A stretch of 64,000 bases of DNA from Undaria pinnatifida. Lineage: Eukaryota > Sar > Phaeophyceae > Laminariales > Alariaceae. Each line of letters opens with the position of its first letter. The first letter of the stretch is position 1. The position numbers and the translations under genes are program-made. Where the stretch lies: positions 15,658,073 to 15,722,072 of the forward strand of contig JABAKD010000027.1 in assembly GCA_012845835.1 (NCBI GenBank). Reading direction: 5' to 3'. Positions 1 to 10,300 of the stretch are shown here, piece after piece. The notes under the pieces were generated by a model. The model did no database searches. It saw only the letters and a list, made by a program, of their open reading frames with translations, and was not told the origin of the DNA.

Positions 1-284
1 CTGGATCCCCCAGTCGGAAAACTCAGTCGAAAAAAGTTGAGTAGCCCTTTTTCGACTGTGTAAGAAAGCTCGATTTGGGCTTCAGTCGAAAACAGCCGTT
101 TTCGACTGACGCATCCGACTGTAGAAAAAGTGGCCTTAGAGAGGTTTCAAGGTATTTGAGGTCAGTTCCATTCCTGATCAGAACGGCGTCTTATGGGGAT
201 TTTGTTTTGGCAAAAAGTTTCGCCGAGATTTTGCCACCGATCAAATCTGCTGGTAAAATTTGGAGCCCATTTTGGTAAAATTTG
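1..284. other. Unannotated flank
   Basis: I see no gene here. Several short TTCGACTG/CAGTCGAAA motifs occur in both orientations (bases 10-120), suggesting the edge of an older palindromic repeat, but no boundaries can be set. Confidence 0.4.
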
Positions 285-866
285 CAGGGCTTTTCACGGG
301 TCATGACCCGACCCGCGGGTCGGGTCAAGGGGGTTTCCAAATCTCGCAGGTCGGGTCGGGTCGGGTCATAACATTTTTATATCTCACGGGTCGGGTCGAG
401 TCGGGTCCAGAGGTTTCGAAATCTCGCGGTTCGGGTCGGGCCGGGTCAATAGGCTTCAAAACCTCGCGGGTCGGGTCGGGTCGGGTCAAGAGGTTTTCAA
501 AATCTCGCGGGTCGGGTCGGGTCATGACCCGCGAGATACGGGTCACTCGCGGGTCAAGCCATCATGACCCGCGGGTTTTTTTCGGCTGACCCGGGGTCAA
601 ACCCGCGGATCTGGCCCGCGGATCCGCCTTATTCAAACTTACAGCTGAGGGCCATTGCCGTGCAGGCGCCCCGCGGGTCCGACCCGCGGATCCGTAAATC
701 ATACAAAACTTACCGCTTCCTGCCTCTCTCGTGCCGATGCTCCAATCATCTGTCATCACAGCGTGTAGAACAATCACCAGGCAGTAGGCCTCGCTACTCG
801 TACAAAGGCATACAGTGTGACGCGAATCCCGTGCCGGCTGAAGCCGTAACAGTAGTAACAAAACGG

Positions 867-1106
867 TCGTATCAGTACGAAATGTGACCAAACGTAAAAA
901 GGCAAGGGCAGTCGTAATCGAAGCAGCAGCAGCAGCAGCGCTGGCAGCAGCAAGTACCAGCAGCAGACCCCAGATTCTCGCGGACCGCAGCCCCTGCTGA
1001 CATATCCACCGCCCCAGTTGTGGGCTTGCTGCCGGAGGCGGCTCAGCTAGGCTGCTTGCCGGGCTGGAGACTGCATAGAAAGAAGATAGTAGTAGTAGTC
1101 GTAGTC

Positions 1107-1143
<37 letters not shown>

Positions 1144-1376
1144 CTCGCTCGAGAATTATCATACCAGTACGAAATGTGACCAAACGTAAAAAAAGCAAGT
1201 TACGAGCAGTCGTCGTCGAAGCAGCAGCAGCACTCTGGCAGCAGCAATGACCAGCAGCAGACAGCGCATCCTCGCGGATCGCAGCCCGTCCCTGCTGACG
1301 TATCCACCGCCCCAGTTGTGGGCTTGCTGCCGGAGGCGGCTCAGCTAGGCTGCTTGCCGGGGGGCCGGAGACTGCA
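867..1376 (+). repeat. Direct duplication of about 215 bp (867-1083 and 1158-1376)
   Basis: Both copies begin at AGTACGAAATGTGACCAAAC, run through GCAGCAGCAG and TATCCACCGCCCCAGTTGTG, and end at GGAGACTGCAT. They lie in the same orientation inside the hAT-like element, with a GTA/GTC trinucleotide run (1086-1143) between them. Confidence 0.85.
1086..1143. repeat. (GTA)n microsatellite
   Basis: An almost pure GTA/AGT run with two GTC variants lies between the two 215-bp direct repeats. It explains the valine- or threonine-run reading frames through this stretch, which are not genes. Confidence 0.95.
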
Positions 1377-1959
1377 TTAATAACTCGTAGCTCGCTCGTC
1401 GGGTCGTTCATCGGGTCGACCCGGTGGTTTAGCGCTACGGGCGTGGCTAATTGCCCATGCGTGTGGGTTGCGTTTTTTTCTGATTTTTCGCGCGCACATC
1501 ACAAAATGCTGCCGCAAACAATACCGGTAGAAAGAACCATAGAACACGACATCCTGGGACAAGTACGAGGGACCAAGGACCAACCAACCGACTGACGTGT
1601 ACATGCTTTGACCCGTGACTTTTCGACTTCGACCCGTGAGAAATGTCACGGGTCAAGTCGACCTGACCCGCATGAAACCCGCACCTCGCGGGTCAATCGG
1701 ATTGTGGCGGGTCGGTTCAGGAGGATTTCAAAATCTTGCTGGTCAGGTCGGGTCAGGAAGTTTTCACAATCTCGTGGGTCGGGTCGGGTCGGGTCAGGCG
1801 GTTTTCACAATTTCGCGGGTTGGGTCAAGACGTCTCGAAATTCTAGCGGGTCGGGTCGGGTCGGGTCAAGACGTTTCGAAATTCTCACGGGTCGGGTCGG
1901 GTCTACTGACCCGACCCGACCCGACCCGCGAGATTTAACCCGACCCGTGAAAAGCCCTG

Positions 1960-2425
1960 GTAAATTCGTCTCCTCAAGGGGACGATTTTGAATCGGACGA
2001 CGATCAAAACGACCCAGCGTGATTTTTCCTGGCTCTAGAAAGCAAACAACAGTAGATATAGGCTCTGATGCTCCATGAGAGGGCTTCTCTCTCCCAGCGA
2101 CAGTTGAAGCCCTACAGCTCCTCATTCCGTGCCTTATGTACGACGGGCTGGTGGTGAAGGGGAATGATTGCTCATCCTGGCGTGGGTCACTCGTGGAGTT
2201 CAAAATCTGGCTCAACAAGAGTACTATTCTGAAACAGCAAAATAAATCGAAACCACGATAAGACGGCCCACGGAACTACTCTTATGTTTTCGTTTATTGA
2301 CGGTTGAAAATCCACCTTCCGTCCAAATTTTACAACTCAAATTTTACTGATATCGTAGGGTCCAGCCTAACGTTACAAACCCCTGGGGCAAAGATCCGAG
2401 TTATAAAAAAAACGGACCAAAGATG
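1960..2425. other. No recognised feature
   Basis: Unique-looking sequence between two repeats. No splice-bounded coding segment or repeat copy was recognised. Confidence 0.4.
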
Positions 2426-2528
2426 ATTTTTTTTTTTTTTTAATCCTCCCGTGGATGGGGAAATATAAAGCTTGAGCTCACCACACTTCCACGTATTTTC
2501 ATACGCGTCGTGTGTCGATTTAACTCAG
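2426..2528 (+). repeat. Dispersed repeat, copy 1 of 2 (poly-T-led)
   Basis: A T-run is followed by ATCCTCC, GGATGGGGAAATATAAAGC and a segment ending ...GTCGATTTAACTCAG. The same 100-bp block recurs in the same orientation at 12164-12267 inside the KH/SAM gene. The T-run at one end would be an A-tail on the other strand, so a small retroposon on the - strand is possible. Confidence 0.8.
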
Positions 2529-2804
2529 TTGCTTTACCAAAGATGATCTATCCTTTCAACCTCGTATAGACTTCGCATTGTTTATTCAGCAAAATCCTTT
2601 CATGGGTCAACTATCAATATTTCGGGATGTTTAATAGGTCTACAGACGCGCGTACCATTGTCTACCCTGCTCCTGCTTGATCCCACCATGACCTCATCCT
2701 ACCCGGACCTGAGCCCTCCTAATATACTGCAACTGTATCTTTGGAATTTTCTCCAGCTCCCTGCTTTTCGTGACTCAGATCTGGGGCCACATATGCGACC
2801 CCCC

Positions 2805-2930
2805 CCTACCGAATACGGTGCATGCCTTCGATGTTGTTTTAATGGTATCAGGGTTCAGCGCTTTCTTCCCTCGTCGACTCGCGTCAAATTATGCATGCTT
2901 GTACGCCCTTATTTTTGTCTTGCCGGCGTT
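2805..2930 (-). repeat. Diverged SINE-body fragment
   Basis: On the - strand this reads ...CGAGTCGACGAGGGAAG, GCTGAACCCT and GGCATGCACCGT. It resembles 45552-45650 and, more distantly, the body of the two SINE copies at 7900-8197 and 61395-61705. No A/B boxes remain. Confidence 0.5.
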
Positions 2931-2947
2931 GGACACGTGGATACATT

Positions 2948-3174
2948 CAGGGTTTTTGACGGGTCCGTTTCCACAACCTCGCGGGTCGAGTCGGGTCGGG
3001 TCGGGGTGTTCGAAGTCTCACGGGCTTGGCTGGGCTCTGCTCGGCTCTGCTCGGCCCAGGAAGGTTACAAAACTCACGGGTTGGGTCGACCCCGCCTAAC
3101 CCGACCAGACCCAACCCGACCCGACCCGACCCGACCCGAAGCGCGAGAAGTGACCCAATCCGTGAAAACCCCTG
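2948..3174. mobile_element. Short hAT-like MITE with GGGTC arrays
   Basis: The left end is CAGGGTTTTTGACGGGTC and the right end is the complement of CAGGGGTTTTCACGG, matching the termini of the 1.7-kb element at 285-1959. The adjacent 8-mers GATACATT (left) and GATATTCT (right) fit a decayed 8-bp target duplication. The 227-bp body is little more than the two terminal GGGTC/GACCC arrays facing each other, so it can fold back on itself. Confidence 0.7.
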
Positions 3175-3249
3175 GATATTCTGCCGTTCGGACGTTTTCC
3201 GAGGACAATTGGTGGGCGTCCCCCCACCCCTTCACACGTTCACACGCGG

Positions 3250-3400
3250 GTCTTGGTAGAATGCAGCTCACCCTTCACGTGACTCGCCGAACACTTCACT
3301 GCGCTACGCGGTTGCTGCAAGCTGTTACTGCTCGGTTTGTGAAAATCCGACGTGCTCCGTCCCGGCATTGTAGGGGTGTGGGGGTCTTACGACCATGCAT
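3250..3400 (+). repeat. LINE 3'-end-related fragment (family 2)
   Basis: GACTCGCCGAACACTTCACT and the following GTGAAAATCCGACGTGCTCC match, on the opposite strand, the fragments at 20930-21075, 32740-32885 and 33540-33650. This copy lacks the C/G homopolymer seen at the others. Confidence 0.6.
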
Positions 3401-3864
3401 GTTAATGGGTGCTTCCTCTCGCGCGTTGGCGTGATAATTGGCATGTCTTGCGGTATGTCCTGGCGCTGATGCTGCCGCTACCACTAGCTTCTTCATTTTG
3501 TCATCCGGCGTATGGGTACGCAAACCGAACGCTCATGCTTGTAACCCTGTTGTAGAACACGATAGTGCTGCTGTGGCCCTGGTCGTATCCCGAAGGCTAA
3601 TGCGTGAGTGTGTCGACCCGCCCGAATGCTCCCAGTGAGTGTATGTCGACCCGCCCTAATGCTCCCACTGGGGATGAGGTGCGGTGGAAATAGCCACCAG
3701 AAACGTCCTCCTCCATGTAGTGTGGGAATTGCGTGAGCTCACCCACTAACAAAAACCCAGGCTACACCACCTTTGGACGGACTTGGCCCACTTCCGGTCC
3801 CCCCTATCCGTGTGAGCATTAGCGCTTTTCTGCTGTCGTCATATCCAATAAGGGGGGGCTCCCG
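3401..3864. other. No recognised feature
   Basis: A short direct repeat (GTGTCGACCCGCCCGAATGCTCCCA-like, near 3610 and 3645) is visible. Nothing else was recognised. Confidence 0.4.
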
Positions 3865-4060
3865 GTAGTGCTGGTATGTGCTATATTACCAATACACCGG
3901 CATTATTCAAGGGACCGGTACTGTTCAGCATAGGTTGACTATAGAGAGTCGCTTGAGAGTTCCAATCGTGCCGAGCGATTTCACCGGCACTATAGAGAGC
4001 GGTGACACTGTTCAACCCGCACTGTTGGGAGCCCCTCAATGTACATATATCCCCTATCCC
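3865..4060 (+). repeat. Dispersed family B copy (GCCGGTGAAATCGC type)
   Basis: Contains GTGCCGAGCGATTTCACCGG, CACTATAGAGAGCGGTGACA and ACTGTTCAACCCGCACTG, motifs shared with 28365-28550, 52235-52560, 61270-61394 and 63035-63085. It lies just upstream of the KH/SAM gene start and may be part of its promoter or 5' leader by chance. Confidence 0.65.
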
Positions 4061-4230
4061 CTGCACATACAATCACGCCACCTCGGTTGATTGAATATAT
4101 CGCTCCACAAAGCCCAGATTTGATATGGTGAATATTCCAAGTAAGTGGGTTTCGCCTGGAATTCACCTGTACTTCTGTCTGTTATTATATCTGTTTGCAT
4201 TTGTTCGGTTAGGTTTGCGGGCAGGGTGCG

Positions 4231-4365
4231 ATGGCGTCCGCGGTAGATAGGGTGCAGCTTCGGTTGCAGGAAGCCATGGACCAAGGTAACCAGGCGTCGC
4301 TTGGCCAGGCCATCGATGCCTCAAAAGGCGTCAACGGTCTCAAGCAGCTGCGGCGATCCGCCAAG
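4231..4365 (+). CDS. KH/SAM gene exon 1
   Basis: Starts MASAVDRVQLRLQEAMDQ and ends ...GLKQLRRSAK at donor AAG|GTGAAC, phase 0 (45 codons). The segment looks helical and charged. It has no recognised domain, and the LKQL motif recurs at the start of exon 2. Confidence 0.75.
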
Positions 4366-7300
4366 GTGAACTTACTTGAATTGAGTTTATATGGAGGGTG
4401 ATGGTAGTGGTGGTGGCGGTGCTATACTATTCGTTGGTGGTGGTAGTAGGTGGTGGCGGTATGGTAGTAGTAGTAGTAGTGGTAGCAGCAGTAGTATAGC
4501 CTCTCACTAGGTGTGGCGTTGTTCAGCCTCTCGTCTCTCCTCGATAGTAGTTTGTAGTAGTAGTAGTTGTTAGTGGGGGTAGTGGTGGTGGTCGTCGTTC
4601 TTGTTGATTGCGGCAGTGGCAGTAGCAATAGCACCAGTAGTAGTAGCTGGGTATTATGAACTGCGGTAATGGTGGTAGTTCTTGGTATCGTGCGATTATC
4701 ACGTGCTGCGTCTACGCATTTTGAGCTGCACTATCACCACACGCGTTCGCCGTACTCATGTGCCTCCTCGTTCCCTTTTTCCTTCCAATCGTTTTCGGTG
4801 TACGGTATTGTTCGTGATGCTATGATACAATGACTGGGTGCGGTTCGATTGGTCTTCTCTCAGGCCCGTCTCAAGCAGCTGTCTGCGGACCAAAACAGGA
4901 ACATGATTGGATCACACATCCCGCCAGAGGAGCCCTTGACGTGGAGAACCTCGGAGCAGGTGCGCTTGCTTTCTTGCTTTTCGTGTTTTTCCCTCTTTCG
5001 TGTTTTTGTGCTTTCTTGCTTTTGTGTGTTTTTCGGCTTGCTTGCACAATATAGCTTGCAATACAGTACAGGATAGCACGGTCTCATGCTCGCGAGAAAG
5101 CAGCCTGCTATCATAGTAATTTCTCAGCGGTGAATAGGTGCCATTGGAAACGGTTTCCTTTATCGTCGCGAGATGCTTGTTTCATGCAGAATCGGCACAG
5201 ACATTAGGTGTGCTGGATGTCGGTGGGTAGAAATAACGGTTCCATGTGAAGAGCTCACACGACAATATTCATTGTTTGATGTACAAGCCTTTTGAGGCCC
5301 GAACATATCAACCAAAGCTACGACTATGTCACGTACGGTGCTATCATCCGTTTAATCGAAACGTTCAGCTGCACGTTTAGTAGCGTGCTGCGCCTATGCC
5401 GGAAATTTCGTTGCAGAGTGGCCCAGGTACACCCCTGTCTCAGCAGAAAGGGCTGCTTCGCGTCACCGGTATATTCACACGTGGGACAGATGATGTATCC
5501 CTACTCTATGATCTATTAATATTTATAGGTGATCTAGTAGTGTATGTTTCAGGGAAGATATGTATGGTCTAGCCCATGTTACCGAATGGGACAGGTACGA
5601 TCTCTCTCTGAATGGCCTAGCGAAAGTGTTCTACGATATCTTTGCATGGCCTAACGAAAGTGCTGTCACTGTCTATCTGCATGGTCTAAGCAGTGTTGGA
5701 CCTGTATTCCCTATGCCCATATCCTGCGCAACTTCTCAGAATGGCAGATACAAGATCTACTGTAGATGATCATGATCTAGAAGATCTACTATACAGTTTG
5801 TAGATCATGATTTGCCCGGGGTGTGTATTTTGTAATTGCCACTTTTTGTTGGTCCCCGTCGAAATCCCAAAGGGGGCAATGTGAAATGTTTCTTGTTCAG
5901 AGTTTCATGCGTATATTTTTTTTCGTGGTACGTTATGGTGCGAAAAGTACAACTCGAACCCACCCGCTTGATGAAGTTCGCGGCTGTTGATGGATGATGG
6001 ACGACACATTGACGGGTTGATGGTTTGCTGAATTTGGCGACATTTGCTCGTTGATCTGCTGGATTTTGTTGGTGTTTTGATACTTATTTAGTCTTAATAA
6101 TATTCAAATGATTCAGCTCGCTCTCAGTTTCGGTTAGAACGCACGCCATCATTTCCTCCTTGCGATTACCGGCGTACTTGGTATGAACAGAGGGAGTATT
6201 TTGCTGCGTATAGGATCAGAGAGTACTTTGCTGCGCATGAACCATGTGTTTCTTATGTGTTCCGTTCGCCTGTTGGATGGGAATTCACTGGCTCTACAAA
6301 TGTGATGCTAGTAGACCCACTTAGCAGTGGACCACAACCCGTTCCTGTATATTTACTACTCCCTGCTCTCTGCTGGTGTATGTTATTGTTGTTCTCACAT
6401 TAACTCGCATAATCAACTCCGTGGTCACAGGACAGGCTCCAGTCACTACGGAGTGAAAGAACACCCCAGGGAAAAAACACAAGCAACCCAAAAGCGATAC
6501 GCGCGTACCAGCATATCAGAGCTGAATTGCTGAAGCAATTCATGCGTCCGCCGAAAATATGAACAAGCGAAATCGGGGAGTCAGCCTACGTATGGATTCC
6601 TCTGGGTTCCCAAATGCTGGATTTTTTACCCGACGTCATATAGAGAGCTCTAAAATCTAAAAAACGTTTGATACTGCTGTGCCGTTTACTAATGCTGTCG
6701 TTTCGTTTCGTTGCGATCCGTGCCTTTTCGCTTAGGACCTGAACTTTAGCGATAAAAACAAAAATCCATGTCATAAATGCCGAACTCATTTTCTTGGGTA
6801 AAGGTGCATATTATTTGATTAGACCAATCAAATCCAGTTGGAGTCTACATTTTTTCCAAATTGGAGTTTTTTCCCTTTCATCATTAAATCAGGCCCTAAT
6901 TTTCGTTGCTTGCGGCTTGTGTTCGTTTCGTTTCGGTCCGTTTACGTCCTTTTCGCCGTGTTGCCCGGGTTCGGTTCGCCTCTCGTCGTTTTGTGTCGTT
7001 TCGCGTTGTGTGTCGGTTCGTTTCGTTTCGTGCGACGCCGTTTTGTTTCGGTTGATGTTTCGCTCTGTTGTCGGTTACGGTTATTCTGACGGTTTTGCTG
7101 ACAGAGTGGTCGGTACCGGGCAGTGGCTCACCTACCCACGTCCATCATCGGCTGGGTTATCGGGCACAAGGGCTGCAACGCGCGCATGCTCAAGCAGCAG
7201 ACGGGCACCGAGCTATGGGTCGACGTCCCGGGCCAGGTGGGGACTAGAGCCAGAACCCCATCGATGTCGTTTGGCATGTACACGCGCGCGACACATGCAC

Positions 7301-10300
7301 GCAGGTTTTTTAGCACTGGCACCGCATATTTGAACTGCTGTTTATGTATGTTGGTGCATATATATTTCCATCTACGCCCGAAGACCAGGTTGTCAAACGA
7401 CCCACACTTTTTTAGCACGCAAGGTACGCTGGATACGGCTTTACACAAAGTTGAGTATCGACCAATCGCGAGAACACAGCTACCGTAGTTTTTAGTGTTT
7501 ACCAGGTTCGTTATACCGTAGAACATTCTATTTATGTTGTCCTATGCTCGTTGTATTTTACTCTTCTTGCTGTGTTCGGCGTCTATTGTTAAAGTATGCT
7601 CGTATCTCTAATATACCTGATATTGATTGATTTTTTGTACTTTTGTTGCGTTTGAGGTTTTCATTTAAGGGCGAGCGGCTGAAGACTGAGCACCCTTCTC
7701 GACATGTTGGGTAACTCGTATGTAGTTGAACCGACTTCACGCGGGCGCGTGGTGCTGTGTTTTGTTGGTGACACTTGTACTTAGATAGCGTGTGCAGCAG
7801 GGCGTTCATGGAGAGGAGCCTGTAAAAGTTTTAGCATGCCGGTGTGGTAGAATCTATGTTGGAGGAGGGGTATTTATATTTTGGAGGGTTATGGCTTGAT
7901 TTTTTTTTGCACACTTCTACTTTCAAGCTTCTGGACAAGCCGTGGTCACAGGTGTCGTCCCTTCCCCCCGGTCCTTGCCTTCAATTTTATCGCGCATAGG
8001 GTTCAGCAATCCCACTGCTCGACTTTTTGTCATCGAGTGTTGCTAACTCATGCTCTCGCGCGTCTCGCAAGTCAAATTGTGCACAAGAAAAAGTCCCCAC
8101 GAATTTATACGAGTATGCACTCGGGGGGGCTCGAATTCACGAAACTGACCTATATCAGGCTCGAGGATAACCTGACACGCCACCGGGGCGACCGGCTTGT
8201 ATTGGATGCCGGCTCAACTCTGCGTTGCTCGCGGACTGGTGGAAACGTTTTTGGGGCAGATTTGCTTTTCATTCTAAAATCATGTGTGTTGTTGGTTTGT
8301 TAGCATTGTATCAGACCCCATGCCTCCTCTGGCCACAGGGACGAGCATTATATAGGTATTTTGGTCACACGGAGTATAAGGGGATAGGGAACATCGGATA
8401 GAAGGCCATGGTACGCTACGATAGCACACGCCATTGTCCTATACTTGTAGTATCACTTTATCGAACTGCTGTGGCGGATGCTACCAAACACGAGTATTCG
8501 TTTTGCTAGCTTCTGCCTTCGTAGCTCGCCTGCAATGCTATTGCCTTGCGCAGGCGGAGCAGAAAACGTCCCCCGTCAGTCGCACGCCTTTCCTAATATG
8601 CAAACCCCGCTATATTTTCTCGAACTCGCAGTGTGTGATTATCGAGTCGAGAGCTATACAGGAGGTAGAGGGCGGCATGGAAGCCGTCAACGGTTTCGTC
8701 AAAACCGCCCCCACCTTCATCGCCAAGGTTCAGGTACATTTATCGCACGCAGCTGTCTTCTGTTGTATGTGTTTGCATTTGGCCCGCCTACGCAGCCGCC
8801 GTTGTGTGCAGCATATGGCGGAGCGGAGCGGAACTAGCATAGTATTACAGCACTATAACCTATGGTACAGCTCATGCCATGGTTTTGTCATGTCATTGCT
8901 TTATCGCTTCGTCGTTTCGCAGTTTTCGTCGTCTTGGCGTTAACCGTTTTACCATGTTGCCGTTTGGCGGTTTCATCTTCGTGTATTTTCTTGTCGTCTA
9001 CCGTTTTACCGTGTCATCGTCGTATCTCCTTGCCTCATCGTTTAATCGAGTCAGCGTCTTGTCGTTTCATCGTCCTATCGGTTCATCTCGTTATCGTGCC
9101 ATCCTCTTGCTTAATTGATTTATCTCTTCATTGTATTCCATCGTTTGTGGTCTTGTTTTCACATGTCATATTTTGTCGTATCTTCCTCTTATGGTATCTC
9201 CCTCTTATGGTATCGTTTTATCGTGTTGTTCCAGGCCGGCGGGGGTGGGGGTATCACACAGACCGTGCAATGCCCCGTGCACCTGCTCCCGTCCATACAG
9301 AGGCTCAGCCGCAAGATTCAAGCGGAGAGCGGCGCAAATTGCGTTTTCGCCAATTGCAAGGTGCGGCATCAAGACTCGACTCGGGTTGTCGGGACAATCT
9401 ATTTCTGTACGACCGTTCGGGTGGGGCGGGGGGATGGGCGCATCGTCAACGTTGGGATGGTTGCTAGAGTGATACAATTGAAGAGAACCCTGCTTGGTTC
9501 ACGCGATGTTCGTCTAATCCTCTCCGACAACCCACGCCTAGCCCTGATATTGTACTACTATTGTAGTGCCAGGTATGGCATTGTTCTAACGGCAACCAAA
9601 CCCTGGTACCGTCTTCCTGCTGGACAAGCTATCGTCTTGTACGTGAGCATCCCCCTCAACCCTCCCCTCCTCTTTTTGTACCAGGTATAGTTTATATTCG
9701 TCTAAGTGAGCACCCCCTCAACCCTCCTGTTACGCCGTACCAGACATAAGATAGCTCATCTTCTTGTAGATGAGCATCCCTTGCTCCTCGCCCCTCTCTC
9801 GCCCCTTTTTCGCCGTTCTTTCCTCATTTTTTTTTCTCATTCTAAGTGAGCAAACAGTCCCGGCCCCTCACCTCCACCACTTCCTCCGCCGCCCCGTTTC
9901 TTTCTTATTCTTCCATTCGTCGGTCTATGGCACATGGCTTGCGGCTTACGGGGTCGTCTGCATGGCTTGTGGCGTTATGGTTATATGGGTTTTGGTGTGT
10001 GGTTGATTGGTTACGGTTTGTGGCTCGGTCAGATGTCGACGTTTTGTGTAACCGGGGACCGAAAGAACGTGGACAACGCTGTGGCGATGCTCAAGCGCCT
10101 CATCGCCGAGGGTCACCAGGAACCACCGCCTCCACCCAACGCAAACTCCATTGGTAACGGCATCGGAAACGGAAACGTGGGGGATGGAGTTCCAGGGGGC
10201 CCAGTCGGCCTTGTCAACGGTAATGAGCCTGTCAACGGTAGTGGGGCGGTCAACGGGAATGTCCACGGGGTTGTCAACGGTAGTATGAACGGTAATGTTA

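Larger units (their letters stand above)
285..1959. mobile_element. hAT-like non-autonomous transposon with GGGTC subterminal arrays
   Basis: The ends are perfect 18-bp terminal inverted repeats: CAGGGCTTTTCACGGGTC at 285-302 and its exact complement at 1942-1959. The flanks GTAAAATTTG (left) and GTAAATTCG (right) look like a decayed target duplication of about 8 bp. CAGGG termini and 8-bp duplications are known for the hAT superfamily. Inside each end lies an array of GGGTC units broken by a short AGGTTTTCAAAATCTCGC-type spacer (about 300-590 and 1605-1955). No transposase is visible, so the element would need one in trans. The centre holds a direct duplication and a GTA microsatellite. The superfamily assignment is inference; the inverted repeats are directly visible. 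Confidence 0.75.
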
